Source: Beta vulgaris subsp. vulgaris (taxonomy: Eukaryota > Streptophyta > Magnoliopsida > Caryophyllales > Amaranthaceae). From it: a stretch of DNA of 64,000 nucleotides. A model generated the notes under the pieces. It worked only from the letters and a program-made list of their open reading frames with translations. It did no database searches and was not told where the DNA came from. Shown piece after piece: positions 15,001 through 26,259 of this stretch. The position numbers were made by a program, and so were the translations under genes. How positions within the stretch are numbered: position 1 is the first letter of the stretch; every line of letters starts with the position of its first letter. Location of the stretch: assembly GCF_026745355.1 (NCBI RefSeq), contig NC_079202.1, positions 41,633,715 to 41,697,714 of the forward strand. Reading direction: 5' to 3'.

Positions 15001-17996
15001 GAGGAGACTGTGTGGATCGTCTTTAATTCATAATTAAATTTTATCATAGTAAAAAAATAAGTAGCATGCCATTTCAAGAGATCTTCTAGACTAAAAAAAT
15101 AATTCTCCCTCTCTCTCCTTGTGTTCTATCTATATTTGTAAGGCCGGAGACAGAGGTCTAAGTTTCAGCAACATCGGGGTCCAAATACACCTGTGGTAGG
15201 CTAATAGCTTTGACTACAACCTCCTGCCCCCGCCCCCTCCGTATGCAGCAACTGTGTTGGGAGTCAAACATCGAGAGAAATGTTTACAACAGGCAGCTGG
15301 TGCACCTAGAATCTTTAATTAGATAAAAGGTGTGAGCATCTGGGTAACAGCTCTGTTTCTCATATCTCTGCTCTTCGTCAACCAAGCAGGCGTTATCCAT
15401 TCCTTTTCAATGTGAAGTGAACATAAAATGTTCCCATGTGCGGAACGAATAATACAAAATGACATATCCGAATTGGGAAACACTAGATCAAACAATTACT
15501 TAAGAGTATTGTTGAATTGTTTAGAAGTTTACTTTTTTCGTTATCTTCACATACGAGTATATAATAACTAAGTTCATCAAGTATAATGGAAGTATTAACC
15601 CAGATTGTACCCCCTTCTTATTTTGAAATTATGTTTATAATTTCTCTGAAATAACTCTAAACTCTTTGTGCATCATTGGTGAGCTAGTAATCTGAAATTT
15701 ACTTTGACGGACCGTATTCATTTCCATATCTATATTGTTTGGCAAGGATGAGGAGCTAGCTTATGTGGTAGAGCACTCCCCTCTAATCTCTGAGATCAGG
15801 GGTTCGATCCTTACCCCCAGCATTATGTTGGGGTATTTCCTTAGCATGCTTTGCATGCATTACCAGCCAATGTGCTGGTAGTTCCTACAAGGCTAGTAGC
15901 CTTGGTAGGGGTTAGCCCTTAGGCTGACTTAATTTCCCAATCAAAAAAAAATAAATAAGTAAATAAATCTATATTGTTTGGCTTTCATGCCTAAGGCACT
16001 TTTCTCTACTCTAGGGTGGAAACGGGTAGTTTTAATTATTTTAACTTCCACTTTTTACTGGGATTCCGTAACTTGGAAGTTGGGAGAGTTTGTTAACTTA
16101 TTAAGTGCTCTTTGTGTCAATTTCCATTATGAATTTCCTGGCTGGGTGAGTTTCGTTGGCTGATCTTCCTTGACGGTTATAATGCAATTCTTTCGTAAGC
16201 AATAAGCATCAACAAATAACTCCCAAGTCCCAACGATCAGCTTTTTCCTATGTCACTTTTTATTTTAAAAGGATAAGGTCCTGGAATGACTCGTGGCTTT
16301 TCTGTTGGCAGCTACATTGGCGAAAATCAAAACTTATAAGCTTCAGGTATAGTCTATATGGAGACCGAATAAGGCAGTGCCACCTAATGTGTCTATTTGT
16401 GTTTTACCAATTACCATTGTGTAGACGTCAGACACACTACCAGTTGTTTTTGCACAGTAAATTGTCTTCCTTCTTGTGGGACCAGCATTTTAGTGCAGTT
16501 GGGGGTTTATGTCCTGTTACCAATTTGGAACACTTAAAACTTCATGTGACCTTTGGAAGGAACAATGGGTGAAATGTACTGTGGCAATTCAGTTATATTA
16601 AGATGCATGTCATGCTTTCACTCAACAAACATTGGAAATCTCTAGTTCGGAACATTCTCCGGACAGTCTCTTCAAATCTATACTGCCCTAGGGTACACAC
16701 ATCTTGACCTCTTCAGTGGTCTGCGTATTGTAAGAAGTGAGAGCCATACTAATTCATTTTTGTTTTGTTATTTAGTTGGAAACATGCTGTCCGTCCTTGC
16801 AATTGTTACTTGGATTGCGGAACGGACCCCGAATCGCAGCCCAAAGCCAGCTGTCGCTTTCTGGTTCATTGACCTGGACGATCCCTCTTCCTTCAACATT
16901 TGCATGCAGAAAATTCTAGATATACAAGTTGTTCACCGGCATGGGGAAAGAGGGGGAGAGGAGAGAGAAGAATTCACAACGTCGGAAAAGGAGATAAAAT
17001 GATTTCACACTGCCTTGAAATAGACCTAGCAACGTTGGTCCTGATCCGAAATATCCGATCTGTAGTCCGAGCCAGACGGTCCGAACCTTGATCTGAATCC
17101 TAAACGATTCGGTCCGTTCCGAATCCGGTCCAAAATAATTCTGATCTGAAAGTCATCCGAAATCCGAATGATCCGATACGATCTTGTCCGATCCGCAATC
17201 AATCCGATCCGAAAGCAATCCGAAATTATTGGCTTCGATCGACTCGGTCAAAGCTTGGTGCATCTCGTGTCCGACTTGACTTGGCATGAAATTTTATTTT
17301 TCCTTTATATTTTCAAAATCTTATAACTTATATTAGAATGTTTCTAAGAATAAATAAACAATACTATGGAAGAATTTCATGTAAGTATATGTAACGAATA
17401 CTCAAATAGTTAGACAGAATAATTTTTAAAAAGGTAGGGATTAACTACTAAATCATTAATATCCAATAAAAGGGATAATAATAAAATAATTAATAACTTA
17501 AAAGATTAGTATACTAATTGCACATAGAATAAAATTTATTTACATAGGACAACCCTACTAAAAAAGCTCAAAATCTTTCTTCTCCAATTCGAAATTCGAT
17601 CCGATCCGCTGATGATTAGAAACCATAATCTGAAATCCGATCCCGGTCCGGAATACAATAGTCCGAACGATGTCCGAATCTGAAATTGTACGGTCCGGTC
17701 CCGGTCCGAATGTAACTTGATTCGAAAACGGTCCAATCTGAATCCGATCTAATTGGTCCGATTGCCAGTCTACCTTGAAAGAGGAGAGAGAAAAAAAAGA
17801 AACGGAGGAGAGAGAGAGGAGAGATTAAAACAACACTTTGCCAGCTTTATATTCTCTTTTTACGTTATTCACATCCCTTTTTCTTGATATGAATTATGAA
17901 ATCTTTACCCATTACTAACAATCCCATAAGTTATAGTTTTAATTTCTCCCACTATTCACTACCCATTTATTTTTTGTTTAATTTAATTTTTGTAAG

Positions 17997-18049
<53 letters not shown>

Positions 18050-21000
18050 CGCTCCCGATTCACCATTGGTAGCATTCCAAGTTCTTGTTCCCATTCCGCG
18101 AATCATATCTGGGTAACATTGCACAAAACTGTTGACCCTTTGCAGGTGGCCAGTTGTCTAGTTCAGAACAGGCTCATTTATATCCCGGTCCTGAACCTTC
18201 GCATCGTCCTAATGTGCAGTTTGTGCGCTTAGTTTCAAAGATTGGCACCAGACACAAACAGCCCACTTAAGACTCAACCAACTCAATTCATATTATAAAA
18301 AAGCCAGAATGTCAAACACAGATGCGCTGATTAAGGCCTGCCATCCCAGCTGATTATGTGGTCCATGTCTGTGCTCCAATCTCTTGACAATTTGACATAG
18401 CCCTGGCTAGGTTTATTATTTTTTCCCTATCTCTACAGGAACTAAACTGATCTTTATCACTTTATGCATTTTAGGATTATCTTTATGCTTTTTAGGTCCT
18501 CATGGTGTGCTTTTTGGATACTTTGTGCATGTTGACCCTTGTGGTGTGACCTGGTACTAGCCTAGACTTACGATTATGATTTTGTTGCTTCACTGTTCAG
18601 TGGGTAAAAGGCTATCTGTCAATTTAAGTCTCTTTGTGGGGTGATAATTGACGAATTAGAGATTCATACCAGTTGTCAGTTTCACTCTAGTGCTTGAGTT
18701 GTTATTTGACCACCTTAAAATTGTGTCGTCTCGTCTCGTGTTAAAGCTTACAACCTCCAAAATGATCCGCTTTCCCCGAAATGACCTGGCTCAACCAGTG
18801 CCAGACTCACGCCCAGTGTGACCTAATTCCCTAATTCCCCGAAATGTCTGGGCGAATTGGCGAATTCAAAAGGCGAATTAGATAGCGAATTAGGTAACGC
18901 TGCTCACGCCCGTATCGCCGATAGAAAATAATGCTCTTCATGCAAACCCTCGTCCCGCATCAGGCTTGCACCCTTTCGCCAAAAAGGCAAGACTGTGCTG
19001 CGCGGTCCGACCATGAAACTTGGTCTGGACCCACCCGTGGCTGAATGGCTGTCACTAACTCTAACTGGAAGGTTCTTTGGTTCATTGCTATGTTCACTTT
19101 GATGTGCCTTTACCAAGGATATATGTACCCTAAATGATGGAAATACAGTCATAATGATTACTATTTGCTTTGGCTTCAGAATTATGGAAATATGTGCCGC
19201 AGAAGCATGATTCAAAGCATCCATTTCTCATTGCGCAACTGTTCCTATTAAAGGAAGTGGCATAAGTTGATAGTTATATTCACTAGTATTTAACTACGCA
19301 GGATACATTATTGTCAGGTTACCATGCCATTGTTTAGCTATTACTCTTAAAGGAAATTACTACATAATGCTGAAGTTCCCACTACTTATGACTCAGGTGT
19401 TTGGTTCTGCTGGTGTAATTGGAAATCCGATGGGATTTGCTAGAAGAGTGGGGCTTGGAGTTAAGGACTTTTTATCTGTTCCAGCAAAAGGAGTTCTGCA
19501 GGTTTTTAAAGAAAATGAGGATGACGAAAATTTCTTTGATAGCAAATTCTGTTTTAGCGTCCTCCTTTTATATAGTAAAATTTGTATTGTTATTCTAATT
19601 AAAACTAGTTTCTACTCAGAAGAGTCCTTCTGGGTTAATCTCAGGAATGGCCCAAGGCACTGGTAGCCTGCTTAGCAACACATTGTATGCTATAAGTGAT
19701 ACTGCAACGCAGTTCAGTAAAGCTGCTCACAAGGTACGCTGCAATCAAACATAGGTGAGTAAGATAGTAAATGCAGCTGGTAACTAGTACGTTTGTGCGT
19801 ATAGGGAATTCTTGCTTTTACAATTGATGACCATGATGCGTCAACAATGGAACAACAAAGAGTGGTTGCACCTTCTCAGAGCAAAGGCGTAATAAATGAA
19901 CTGTTAGAGGTATGTTCAAGCAAAGGCGTAATGTTCCCCTGAAATATTCTCATTAAAGTCAAGCACCTTTCCATTATCTAATTTTTCACTCTATAGGGAC
20001 TAACTGGTCTTCTCCAATCACCTATTAAAGGAGCTGAGAAGCATGGACTTCCTGGTGTTCTGTCAGGTATCTCTTATTATTGGAATTTGGAAAGAAGCTG
20101 TGTTTTATATATTTGTACCGATACATCTAGCTTTAGAAGTACTTGATACTAAAATCCATTTAGATTATACTTTAAATCTTAAAAAGAAGACTCAACTGAT
20201 TCATTCATCTCCCTCGAAATATTAGAATTAATTAAATTATTATTCATAGGTTATGATCAACTAATAAGGGAAAGGTTTGATATAGGTTGTATATTTATGA
20301 TTTTATAATACTAAGATCACAATTAATTAGTTTCAGAGCCTCCACATTCCTTTAAAAAGTATGCAAGGCCATAATTTTAGGAAGAACCTCATTGGAAAAA
20401 AAATTAAACGAAGGAATAACATAGGAAGTCAAAACTAGTACAGTGGGGGGTTTGATACGCAGTTTTCAAGAAAGGGAATGCTAATCAAGATCTCTCTTTC
20501 CCTTCATGATGTTTGGTTGGTGTTTTTTTACTCCCCTTCCCCCATTTCTCAATTTTAGGTCATCCCAAACCCTTCTCTCTCATTATCTCCAGACCCACCA
20601 CCTTAGGACTTTGAAATCCTCCCAACCTCCGCACACAAATTTGACCATCCTTGGCATCACTATGAACAATGGTTTCCACAATTGATTTCACCTATACTGC
20701 CTTTACCCACCAAAAGCCACCTCCCCCATCCTCCGTCATGTCCACCAACGAAACCAATGCCAATCAACCACCACTAAAATCAGGATACCCCGTCACCAGA
20801 ACAACTAAAGTTAAATCGTGAGACTCCTTTCAAGCAACCAACATCAAAATTGCACCACGTCAACAACCAAGCAATCACCGGCCCAGAAACATCAGCACCA
20901 CCAACACCCCAACCAAGAATTCCACTATATCAATAAAAACAATATCAGAGGAAGAAAGGACTCAAAAAAGATGGAGAGAGTAAAAAAAAAAGAACTCTTA

Positions 21001-22477
21001 AATGCATGATGGTGGCTTTAGATAGTCTAATTCGACCGGTAGAGCCTCTTTCTTTGCTGCTTGTGAAGGCGGTGATGGAGGGCTGCACCACATTGCAGTG
21101 GATGGTGGTCAAGAGCTGCACACATGGCAGTTGGTGGGGTGGAGGGCTGCGTGGGAAATCTAGGGTGGGGAAGAAAGAATTTCAGTTTGAGGAAATATAT
21201 TCCCTTTCTCCTCTCCAACCAAACTTAACATAAGGAGAATCTGGTGGGGTTTGATTTCTTTCGTAATTCCTTTCTTTCAACTTGGACCAAAAGGCCCCTA
21301 GAAGTTTGAAAAGGCTCGCCACATCTTTTTTTTTCTTCAAATTTGTTTTTACCTCTAATATCACTCTAATTTCCCTTCTCTCAATACTAATTTCCGTTCC
21401 CACTCTCCCACTCTCTATCAAGATATGGAGAGGGGGACGGATGAGATATGATACTCTTTCATAAAGAATGTTCATTGTCTCCATATCTTGGGATGTCCAA
21501 AGAAAATGTCCACTTAAATATTGTCGAAGCAAATTCTATGTTGAATATTGCATACCATCCTTACCTTTTTGTTTCAATATTTGATGAATGCAAAGGCTAA
21601 ATCGACACTACAAGATTTCAAGTAAAGTCAAATGCTGCTATAGCACATCTAATGATGTAGTCGATTGATCTTTCACTTCTGCAACCATGAAATGCAGCAG
21701 AGAAGTCATGGATAAAAGGAAAAGGATATTGTATCAGCTTTTTGTAGTTGTTGAAATCTGCTTCTTCCTCCTGTTACTGCAGGATTTGCCTTGGGAGTTA
21801 CTGGACTTGTTGCAAAACCTGCTGCCAGTGTTCTTCAAGCCACAGGAAGGACTGCACAGAGTATAAGGAACCGGAGTAGGCTTCACCGAACAGGATTGCG
21901 TCACTTACGTGTTCGTCTTCCTAGGTCATTGAGTGCAGAACTCCCCCTCAGACCCTATTCTTGGGAGGAAGCGATTGGTACAGCTGTGCTCTTGGAGATT
22001 GATGATTCAAAATACAGGGATGAAGTCCTAGTAATGTGCAAATCACTGAAAATTCCTGGGAGATTTTTAGTTCTTACAGAAAAACTCATATTCATAATTG
22101 AATGTTCTAGTCTAGTAGATCTAGGCAAGTCAGAATTTCAAGGCATTGTTGCAGAACCGGAGTGGAAACTGGTAATTGACATTGCTTTGGAAAGTGTGAT
22201 ACTTTTTGGTGTTGATGAAGGAGTTGTGTACATTGTTGTTGGAAGCAGTTCAGAAACCCTAATTGGGCAAAATCAACATCATCATACGACTGGAGGTAGG
22301 ACAAAGCTATTGAGTAAACCTATAACTCCACTTCCACTCTTTCAGACAGAATTGGAATTAGCTTCCAAGGAAGAGGCGGAGTACTTGCACAGAGTCCTTT
22401 CGTCTACAATTGAGCAGGGAAGAGATCAAGGATGGAAGAATGTACACCTTCTTCACCAAATTAATCTAAGACATTGA
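1..22477 (+). CDS. VPS13-family bridge-like lipid transfer protein, 3' part (19 exons, 5' end outside window)
   Basis: Exons read by eye: 1-281, 402-473, 587-1045, 1134-1317, 1398-2133, 3106-3222, 3593-3863, 10466-10579, 11328-11420, 11591-11641, 11720-11899, 11998-12755, 12843-12906, 13958-14104, 19397-19501, 19620-19733, 19805-19909, 19997-20066, 21783-22477 (stop TGA). All introns are GT-AG and the phases close, giving about 1,537 codons; first full codon at 3-5. VPS13 proteins are rod-shaped lipid channels at membrane contact sites. The N-terminal chorein half is outside the window. Visible: the VAB/SHR-BD adaptor-binding region ([19 protein letters not shown], exon 5; then [17 protein letters not shown] and [12 protein letters not shown], exons 6-7); a helical ATG2/VPS13 C-terminal region ([20 protein letters not shown], exon 15; [21 protein letters not shown], exons 17-18, quoted in part); and a final PH-like segment in exon 19 ([20 protein letters not shown]). 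No frameshift or internal stop was seen. The SHRUBBY-type paralogue is possible, but I could not separate plant VPS13 paralogues. Confidence 0.92.
4697..7759 (-). mobile_element. Ty3/gypsy 3' LTR (minus orientation), interrupted by a DNA transposon
   Basis: In minus orientation this LTR starts TGTAATATCCC at 7759, directly after a purine-rich tract (AAGGGGGAGTAGA in minus sense, near 7763-7775), and ends near 4697 with GGAGTGTTATA. The segment 4697-6100 matches 60319-61930 on the same strand and in the same order: ACCGCCGC then AATGCAAGGCTAA, then GGCCGGGAC then AACCACC, then ATGGACAT then GATTACCTCG. This shows one LTR family at both places. The nested element at 6107-6897 accounts for 791 bp. 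The exact left border is approximate, because the terminal TG/CA pair is mutated there. Confidence 0.65.
6107..6897. mobile_element. Non-autonomous DNA transposon with TIRs and 8-bp target duplication
   Basis: Left end CTGTGTTACTTCGACAC and right end (reverse complement) CTATGTTACTCCGACAC form imperfect terminal inverted repeats. The 8-bp sequence CTTAATAT occurs on both sides (6099-6106 and 6898-6905) as the target duplication. Subterminal DNA is rich in GTGTCG/CGACAC words. Two short overlapping ORFs (6109-6366 +, 6112-6378 -) look like chance frames; no transposase is seen. The 8-bp duplication fits hAT better than the 9-bp Mutator rule, but the superfamily is not certain. Confidence 0.72.
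7878..8815 (-). pseudogene. Ty3/gypsy integrase C-terminal fragment
   Basis: Minus-strand frames read the end of a gypsy Pol. From 8815 down come an integrase core piece ([40 protein letters not shown]), then the spacer ([17 protein letters not shown]), and finally [11 protein letters not shown] and a tail containing ATWKAEYDM that ends at 7878. The frame changes near 8560-8700 and near 8440-8490, and near 8190, so the gene is broken. The tail lies just upstream (minus sense) of the polypurine tract and 3' LTR at 7759. Reverse transcriptase, protease and gag are missing: homology stops near 8820. Confidence 0.88.
8830..8876. repeat. Truncated Stowaway-like MITE terminus
   Basis: The segment ends in CGGGACAGAGGGCGTA, which resembles the right end of the complete Stowaway at 10759-11068 (GGGACGGAGGGCGTA). 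No matching left end is found nearby. It abuts the broken end of the gypsy fragment. Confidence 0.4.
10759..11068. mobile_element. Stowaway-type MITE (Tc1/mariner)
   Basis: The terminal inverted repeats start CTCCCTCCGACCCAAAATAA on the left and CGCCCTCCGTCCCAAAATTT on the right (reverse complement), followed inwards by GTTCCCATTTCC in both. The flanks are TA dinucleotides at 10757-10758 and 11069-11070, as expected for Stowaway. About 310 bp, AT-rich, no ORF. It lies in the VPS13 intron between the exons 10466-10579 and 11328-11420. Confidence 0.9.
14245..15000 (+). mobile_element. Decayed RTE-type LINE 3' end
   Basis: Broken frames on the + strand read the end of a plant non-LTR reverse transcriptase: [15 protein letters not shown] near 14268-14312, then pieces such as LLYGSKC near 14535 and the GHVRR-like and RGR-TW-like tail. 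The sequence ends near 15000 in a TTG-rich tail (ATTGTATTGTTGTATTGTTG), typical of RTE elements. Many stops and shifts make it an old copy. The 5' part is absent. The family call is from remembered motifs, not a search. Confidence 0.62.
15744..15966 (+). mobile_element. tRNA-derived SINE with 16-bp target duplication
   Basis: The 5' part is a tRNA-like head with a pol III A box (TAGCTTATGTGGTAGAGCA) and a B box (GGTTCGATCC, near 15801). The body is about 150 bp and the 3' end is A-rich (CAATCAAAAAAAAATAAATA). The 16-bp sequence ATCTATATTGTTTGGC is repeated exactly at 15728-15743 and 15967-15982, which is the target duplication of LINE-dependent retroposition. Length, boxes, tail and duplication agree. 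The perfect duplication suggests a fairly recent insertion. Confidence 0.9.
17021..17772. mobile_element. Non-autonomous hAT element with TCCGAT-type subterminal arrays
   Basis: The ends TAGACCTAGCAACG and (reverse complement of right end) TAGACTGGCAATCGG form short TIRs. The 8-bp sequence CCTTGAAA flanks both sides (17013-17020 and 17773-17780), the hAT signature. About 200 bp at each end is a degenerate array of TCCGAA/TCCGAT words, on the same strand at both ends. The middle (17280-17570) is AT-rich. No transposase is present, and the ORF at 17536-17736 (-) is an array artefact. Confidence 0.88.
18001..18047. repeat. (AT)n microsatellite
   Basis: Uninterrupted TA dinucleotide run inside the VPS13 intron. 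Confidence 0.95.
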
Positions 22478-23200
22478 ATGGTTCATTGCTTGCTCTGTAA
22501 ATTTTTACTTGTGCTTTTCTTGTAAATTTACACAATTTTGTTTTTCGTTCTTTGGCGCCCTACCGATAACAGAGCAAAAGTTTCTCTAGAGTGCACTCAG
22601 ATCGTAAATATACGGGAATATGTAAATATGTTTGCTCATTTTATATTTTTATCCGAATTTTGTTTCCAAATTTAACTTAGACAAATATATATTTATCCTT
22701 GTCATTCTATCGTACTTTGGGAGTGTTACTGTCGTGGTGAAACGCAAGGTTTATTGAAATGAAAACATTAACTTACTCCTTATTACGAAAACTATATTGC
22801 AGTAGAAATATGATGTTAACTACAACTTGGTAATCACTATTGACACCTTTTTCATTTAGAACTAAAGGAACATTTACATTTTTTAAATAGAACATTTCTC
22901 CATGTAAAAGGGACGTCTGTTTATAAGAAGACAAGACAAAACATTCTAAACTAGAACATTATACTCTTATAAATTAAACATGTTCTATAAAAAGATGGAA
23001 ATAGAACATTTAACTATATAGATATAACATATTACAAATAGAAATAGAACATTTACAGTTAGATGTAGAACTAAACTCCTATTTAAGATATACTTAACTC
23101 TCAACTTTTTTATCTTTTCTTCATGTATAAATGTTGCACACCATGCTTTAGAAATAGAATATTCAGTTATAAAAAGAACATGTAACGAAAGTTAGAGAAA
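22478..23200 (+). other. 3' flank of the VPS13-like gene, then AGAACAT-containing DNA
   Basis: The first 150-200 bp after the stop are T-rich (TTGTAAATTTACACAATTTTG) and probably 3' UTR, though I see no clear AATAAA signal. From about 22860 the sequence contains scattered GAACATT words (for example 22870, 22930, 23006, 23047), the same motif that fills the introns of the neighbouring Ulp1-like gene. No gene is seen. Confidence 0.5.
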
Positions 23201-23213
23201 ATTAAGTATGAAC

Positions 23214-26199
23214 CTACATTTTGTACCCAAGTCCACAATCCCATTCTTCTGCTCCTCCAATGTATGTTTCTATGTGTCTCATGACAAACACTCCACAGCC
23301 TGTGTGGTTGATGTTGTCCTTGCATGGCATCTTTATTATCCTTTACCTCATTTGCTCAAGCAAATCACTTGTTGTTATTCCCTTTGTTTTCACAAACTCT
23401 TGAAATGCATTCTTCTGCATACAATAAAAACACAAATGTTAAATTACACATAACATTAGAATATTTTTTATTAGAGTTCATATTTCATTTTATTTAGAAC
23501 ATTTTGTATTATGTACAGTACATTTTCAATTTGAATAAATATTTACCATCTTTTTTGGGTAGTCTTTTGTACTTTGATCTGAAGTTGATGTTCCTAGCCA
23601 ACTTTGTGTTGTCAATTATGTCTATTACCCACTCATGGTTTGACCATGTTGATGCAGAAGATATAATAGTGTTCACACTGATATGGAAGAATATCTGTAT
23701 AAAGTTTCAGTTTATAAATTAAATGCATAGATAAAGTAGAACATTTTGTCCACTAAAATAGAACATAAGAAATATAAAACATATGTATAGAACATTCACT
23801 GCTTGAAAATAGAACATTTAATAGAACATGTAGAACATTCAATAGAATATGTAGAACATTCAATTTTAAAGTGGAACATTTGTAATAAAATATAAAAGAT
23901 AGAACATATGTAATAGAACATAGAAGATAGAACATATGTAATAGAACATTTTCTAAAGTGGAACCTTTGTAATAGAACATATGTAATAGAACATTCACTT
24001 CTAAAGTAGAACATTTAAAAATCAGTTTGGAACAAATTTGAATTATGACTTACCAGATCAAATTGATCAATATTTTGTATGTTGTTTTCTTTCATTTCAT
24101 TATCCAATGTTTCGATAAATTGTCTGGTCCTTGCTGGGATATCAACCTTCTCATCATTATAGTTTTTTGTGCACAACAATATCTACAAAATGACAATTTT
24201 TTTACATTAATGTACTTTATTTATTAGCTTTGAAAGAATTGACACACTTACAAATGCATAATTAGTCTTGAAGAAAATTCTATTTGGTGCATCCACTCCA
24301 CGTTGCTTGTTTCTATTGTTGAGTATAGTTGTTCATGCATCAATTACATTGTTTATCACTTCATTTTCAAATGATAGACTTTGCATATTACTCATAATGA
24401 TTATTGTCATCCCATCATAGTACAAAATCTCTTTAGACAAGATTGAAGAAAAAAATCATTAGGCATGTATTTATATATACTAATTTAGAACAATTGTAAT
24501 TGATCACTTACTCTTTGTCTTCATTTCCTTGTTGAAATGCATAGTCTGATAATGTTGTGTACGATCCTGTCAGGTTCTTGAAAAGGTTCTCGTATTTGAC
24601 AAGGAATGGATAACGAAAGCAAGGTGGCAGATTTTGTACTATATGCTTAGGACGTTTGCTTTCTTTCATCAAATCTCTGCATGATAATTAAGACATTTAT
24701 GCATTGAATATAGAACATTTACCGCTGAGATATTGAACATAAAACTGCTCTCATTGAAATTTCAAAAGGATAGAGGATAGTAAAATAAGATATGGAACAT
24801 GTAATTGTGTGATAGAACATATATAGAAATAGAACATTCCTGAGTTGAAATAGAACAAACAGAAATTAAGAAATAACATTTTTCAATAGAAGACCAGCTT
24901 TAAACTAATTAATATTTATATCAAAAGGACATTTTTGTTAGTAATTCATCTTCATGTTTGCCATTTCATATCAGTACAAAATCACTATAAGTATAACAAA
25001 AAGTTAACAATTCTTGAGACTAAGTTACCTGTCATTGTGTTCTCTTCCAAGATTTTGCATTTCTTTTTCAAAGAGGTATTCAATTGAAGTGTGTTCTGGT
25101 GTAGAAATCAGATTATCCAAGTCGTCAATATCCAACTTCAAGTCTAAGCTTGGCTGTTGAACATTTACCTCTCTTGGTTGTGGTGTTTGGTTGGAATCAA
25201 TTTCTAGAGAAAAGGATGGAGGAGTCATTTCAAAAACCGATATTTTCTTTCCTTGGTATGTGTCGATAGCTTGTGTTTCGAATTTTTTCAGAAGCTCTAC
25301 AATTTCATCACTAGCAAACAATACCTCATCTTGACTAAGAATATTTCGGGTCTTCTCTCGGTTACTTTGTGAAAGCTTCACTTTGTGTGCACACTTGTCC
25401 CATATCTCATTGAAAACATTTGCCATTACATCTTCAATTTGGTTGGTTTTGAATATTTGTTGGGAAAGTTGTTATGAGTAGGAAAATCTTGAAATGTTTC
25501 CTCCAATATTCTTTATCAATTTATTGAACTCCTCTATGGAATCCTGAAAAGAATATAATACAAGATTCTGAAGAATTGTACATCTCATTTAGAACATTTA
25601 ACCATTAAAGATAGAACATTTTAGAAGTAAATTTAAGATATTATACAGCTTAAATTAGAACATTTAGTGAAAAAGAAAATTTTTTATTTTCATTTAGAAC
25701 AATTTTTCAATTCATTTAGAAGAAAATATGATCTTAGGATAGAACATTTAAACCTTAAATTTAGAACAATTTGCAGTTTCATATTTCACATGTATGGAAA
25801 AAGAACATTTTCATTTTCATTAGAACATTATGCATTTTATGTAGAACATAATCTGTTTATCGTTTGAACATTCATACCTTCAAATTTGATGGAGGTTGAT
25901 ATTGTTGTTCAACATTCTCTTGGTGTGTGCTTGTTGTTGCTTGTTGTTGTGGTGGTGGTGGGAGTTGTTGTGGTTGTTGGACAGGTTGATGTACATCATG
26001 TTGAATTTGTTGTTGTTGCATAGTTGGTTGTTGTGGTGGTGGTGGCTGTGGTAGTACATTAACTGCTTGATGTTGTTGCGCAATTTTGGCTAGCAGAACA
26101 AGACCTTTTCCAAATCCATGTTGCTCCTCTATTCTCATTCTTTGCCTGATCATATTCTTCTTCCAGCATGATATGATTGGGAATTCTCTTGGAAATGTC
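23214..26199 (-). pseudogene. Ulp1-like (C48) cysteine protease gene, decayed
   Basis: Minus-strand exons read by eye: 26199-25878, 25543-25029, 24676-24512, 24430-24252, 24182-24054, 23694-23547, 23414-23214. Most have GT-AG borders. The first carries FPREFPIISCWKKNMIRQRM and a Q/P-rich linker; the next is acidic. The last two match the Ulp1/SENP peptidase core: EHYYIFCINMVK followed in another frame by IDIIDNT (catalytic His and Asp region), then NHTGCGVFVMRHIETYIGG (catalytic Cys region, with Gly where Asp is usual). Internal stops occur in the second, fourth, sixth and seventh exons, with a frameshift in the sixth, so the copy is inactive. An ATG at 27731 (MEDKSKKQIARQYVRT) could be a first exon upstream of the repeat array. 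In plants such genes are often cargo of Mutator-like elements; no TIRs were found here. Confidence 0.7.
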
Positions 26200-26259
26200 C
26201 TGTTTTGAACCTCACACGGTCAAAATAGCAAAACTTTTGGTGATTAAAGAAGGAATTTA

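Larger units (their letters stand above)
14105..19396 (+). other. 5.3-kb intron of the VPS13-like gene with LINE, SINE and hAT insertions
   Basis: The donor follows LHEMYK (AAG|GTACTG) and the acceptor precedes VFGSAGVIG (TCAG|GTGTTT). The intron holds an RTE-type LINE tail (about 14245-15000), a SINE (15744-15966), a hAT element (17021-17772) and an (AT)n run (18001-18047). The stretches 16000-17000 and 18050-19390 contain no element or gene I recognise. Confidence 0.85.

Noticed and set aside
15744..15830. Functional tRNA gene
   Set aside because: A and B boxes are present but no tRNA cloverleaf could be formed by eye, and the sequence continues into a SINE body with an A-rich tail and target duplication.
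16760..17002. ORF with [17 protein letters not shown] as a possible extra exon
   Set aside because: It lies in the VPS13 intron, lacks family similarity and good splice borders, and the flanking exons join in phase without it.
20508..21230. Possible MITE bounded by GTTTGGTTGG and CCAACCAAAC in a VPS13 intron
   Set aside because: Only a 10-bp inverted repeat, with no matching target duplication and no further TIR extension.
21182..21532. 116-codon minus ORF in a VPS13 intron
   Set aside because: Low-complexity basic and hydrophobic mix, no homologue recognised, antisense within an intron.
23753..24014. Minus ORFs rich in MFYYICS-type repeats
   Set aside because: They are translations of the AGAACAT repeat in an intron, not proteins.
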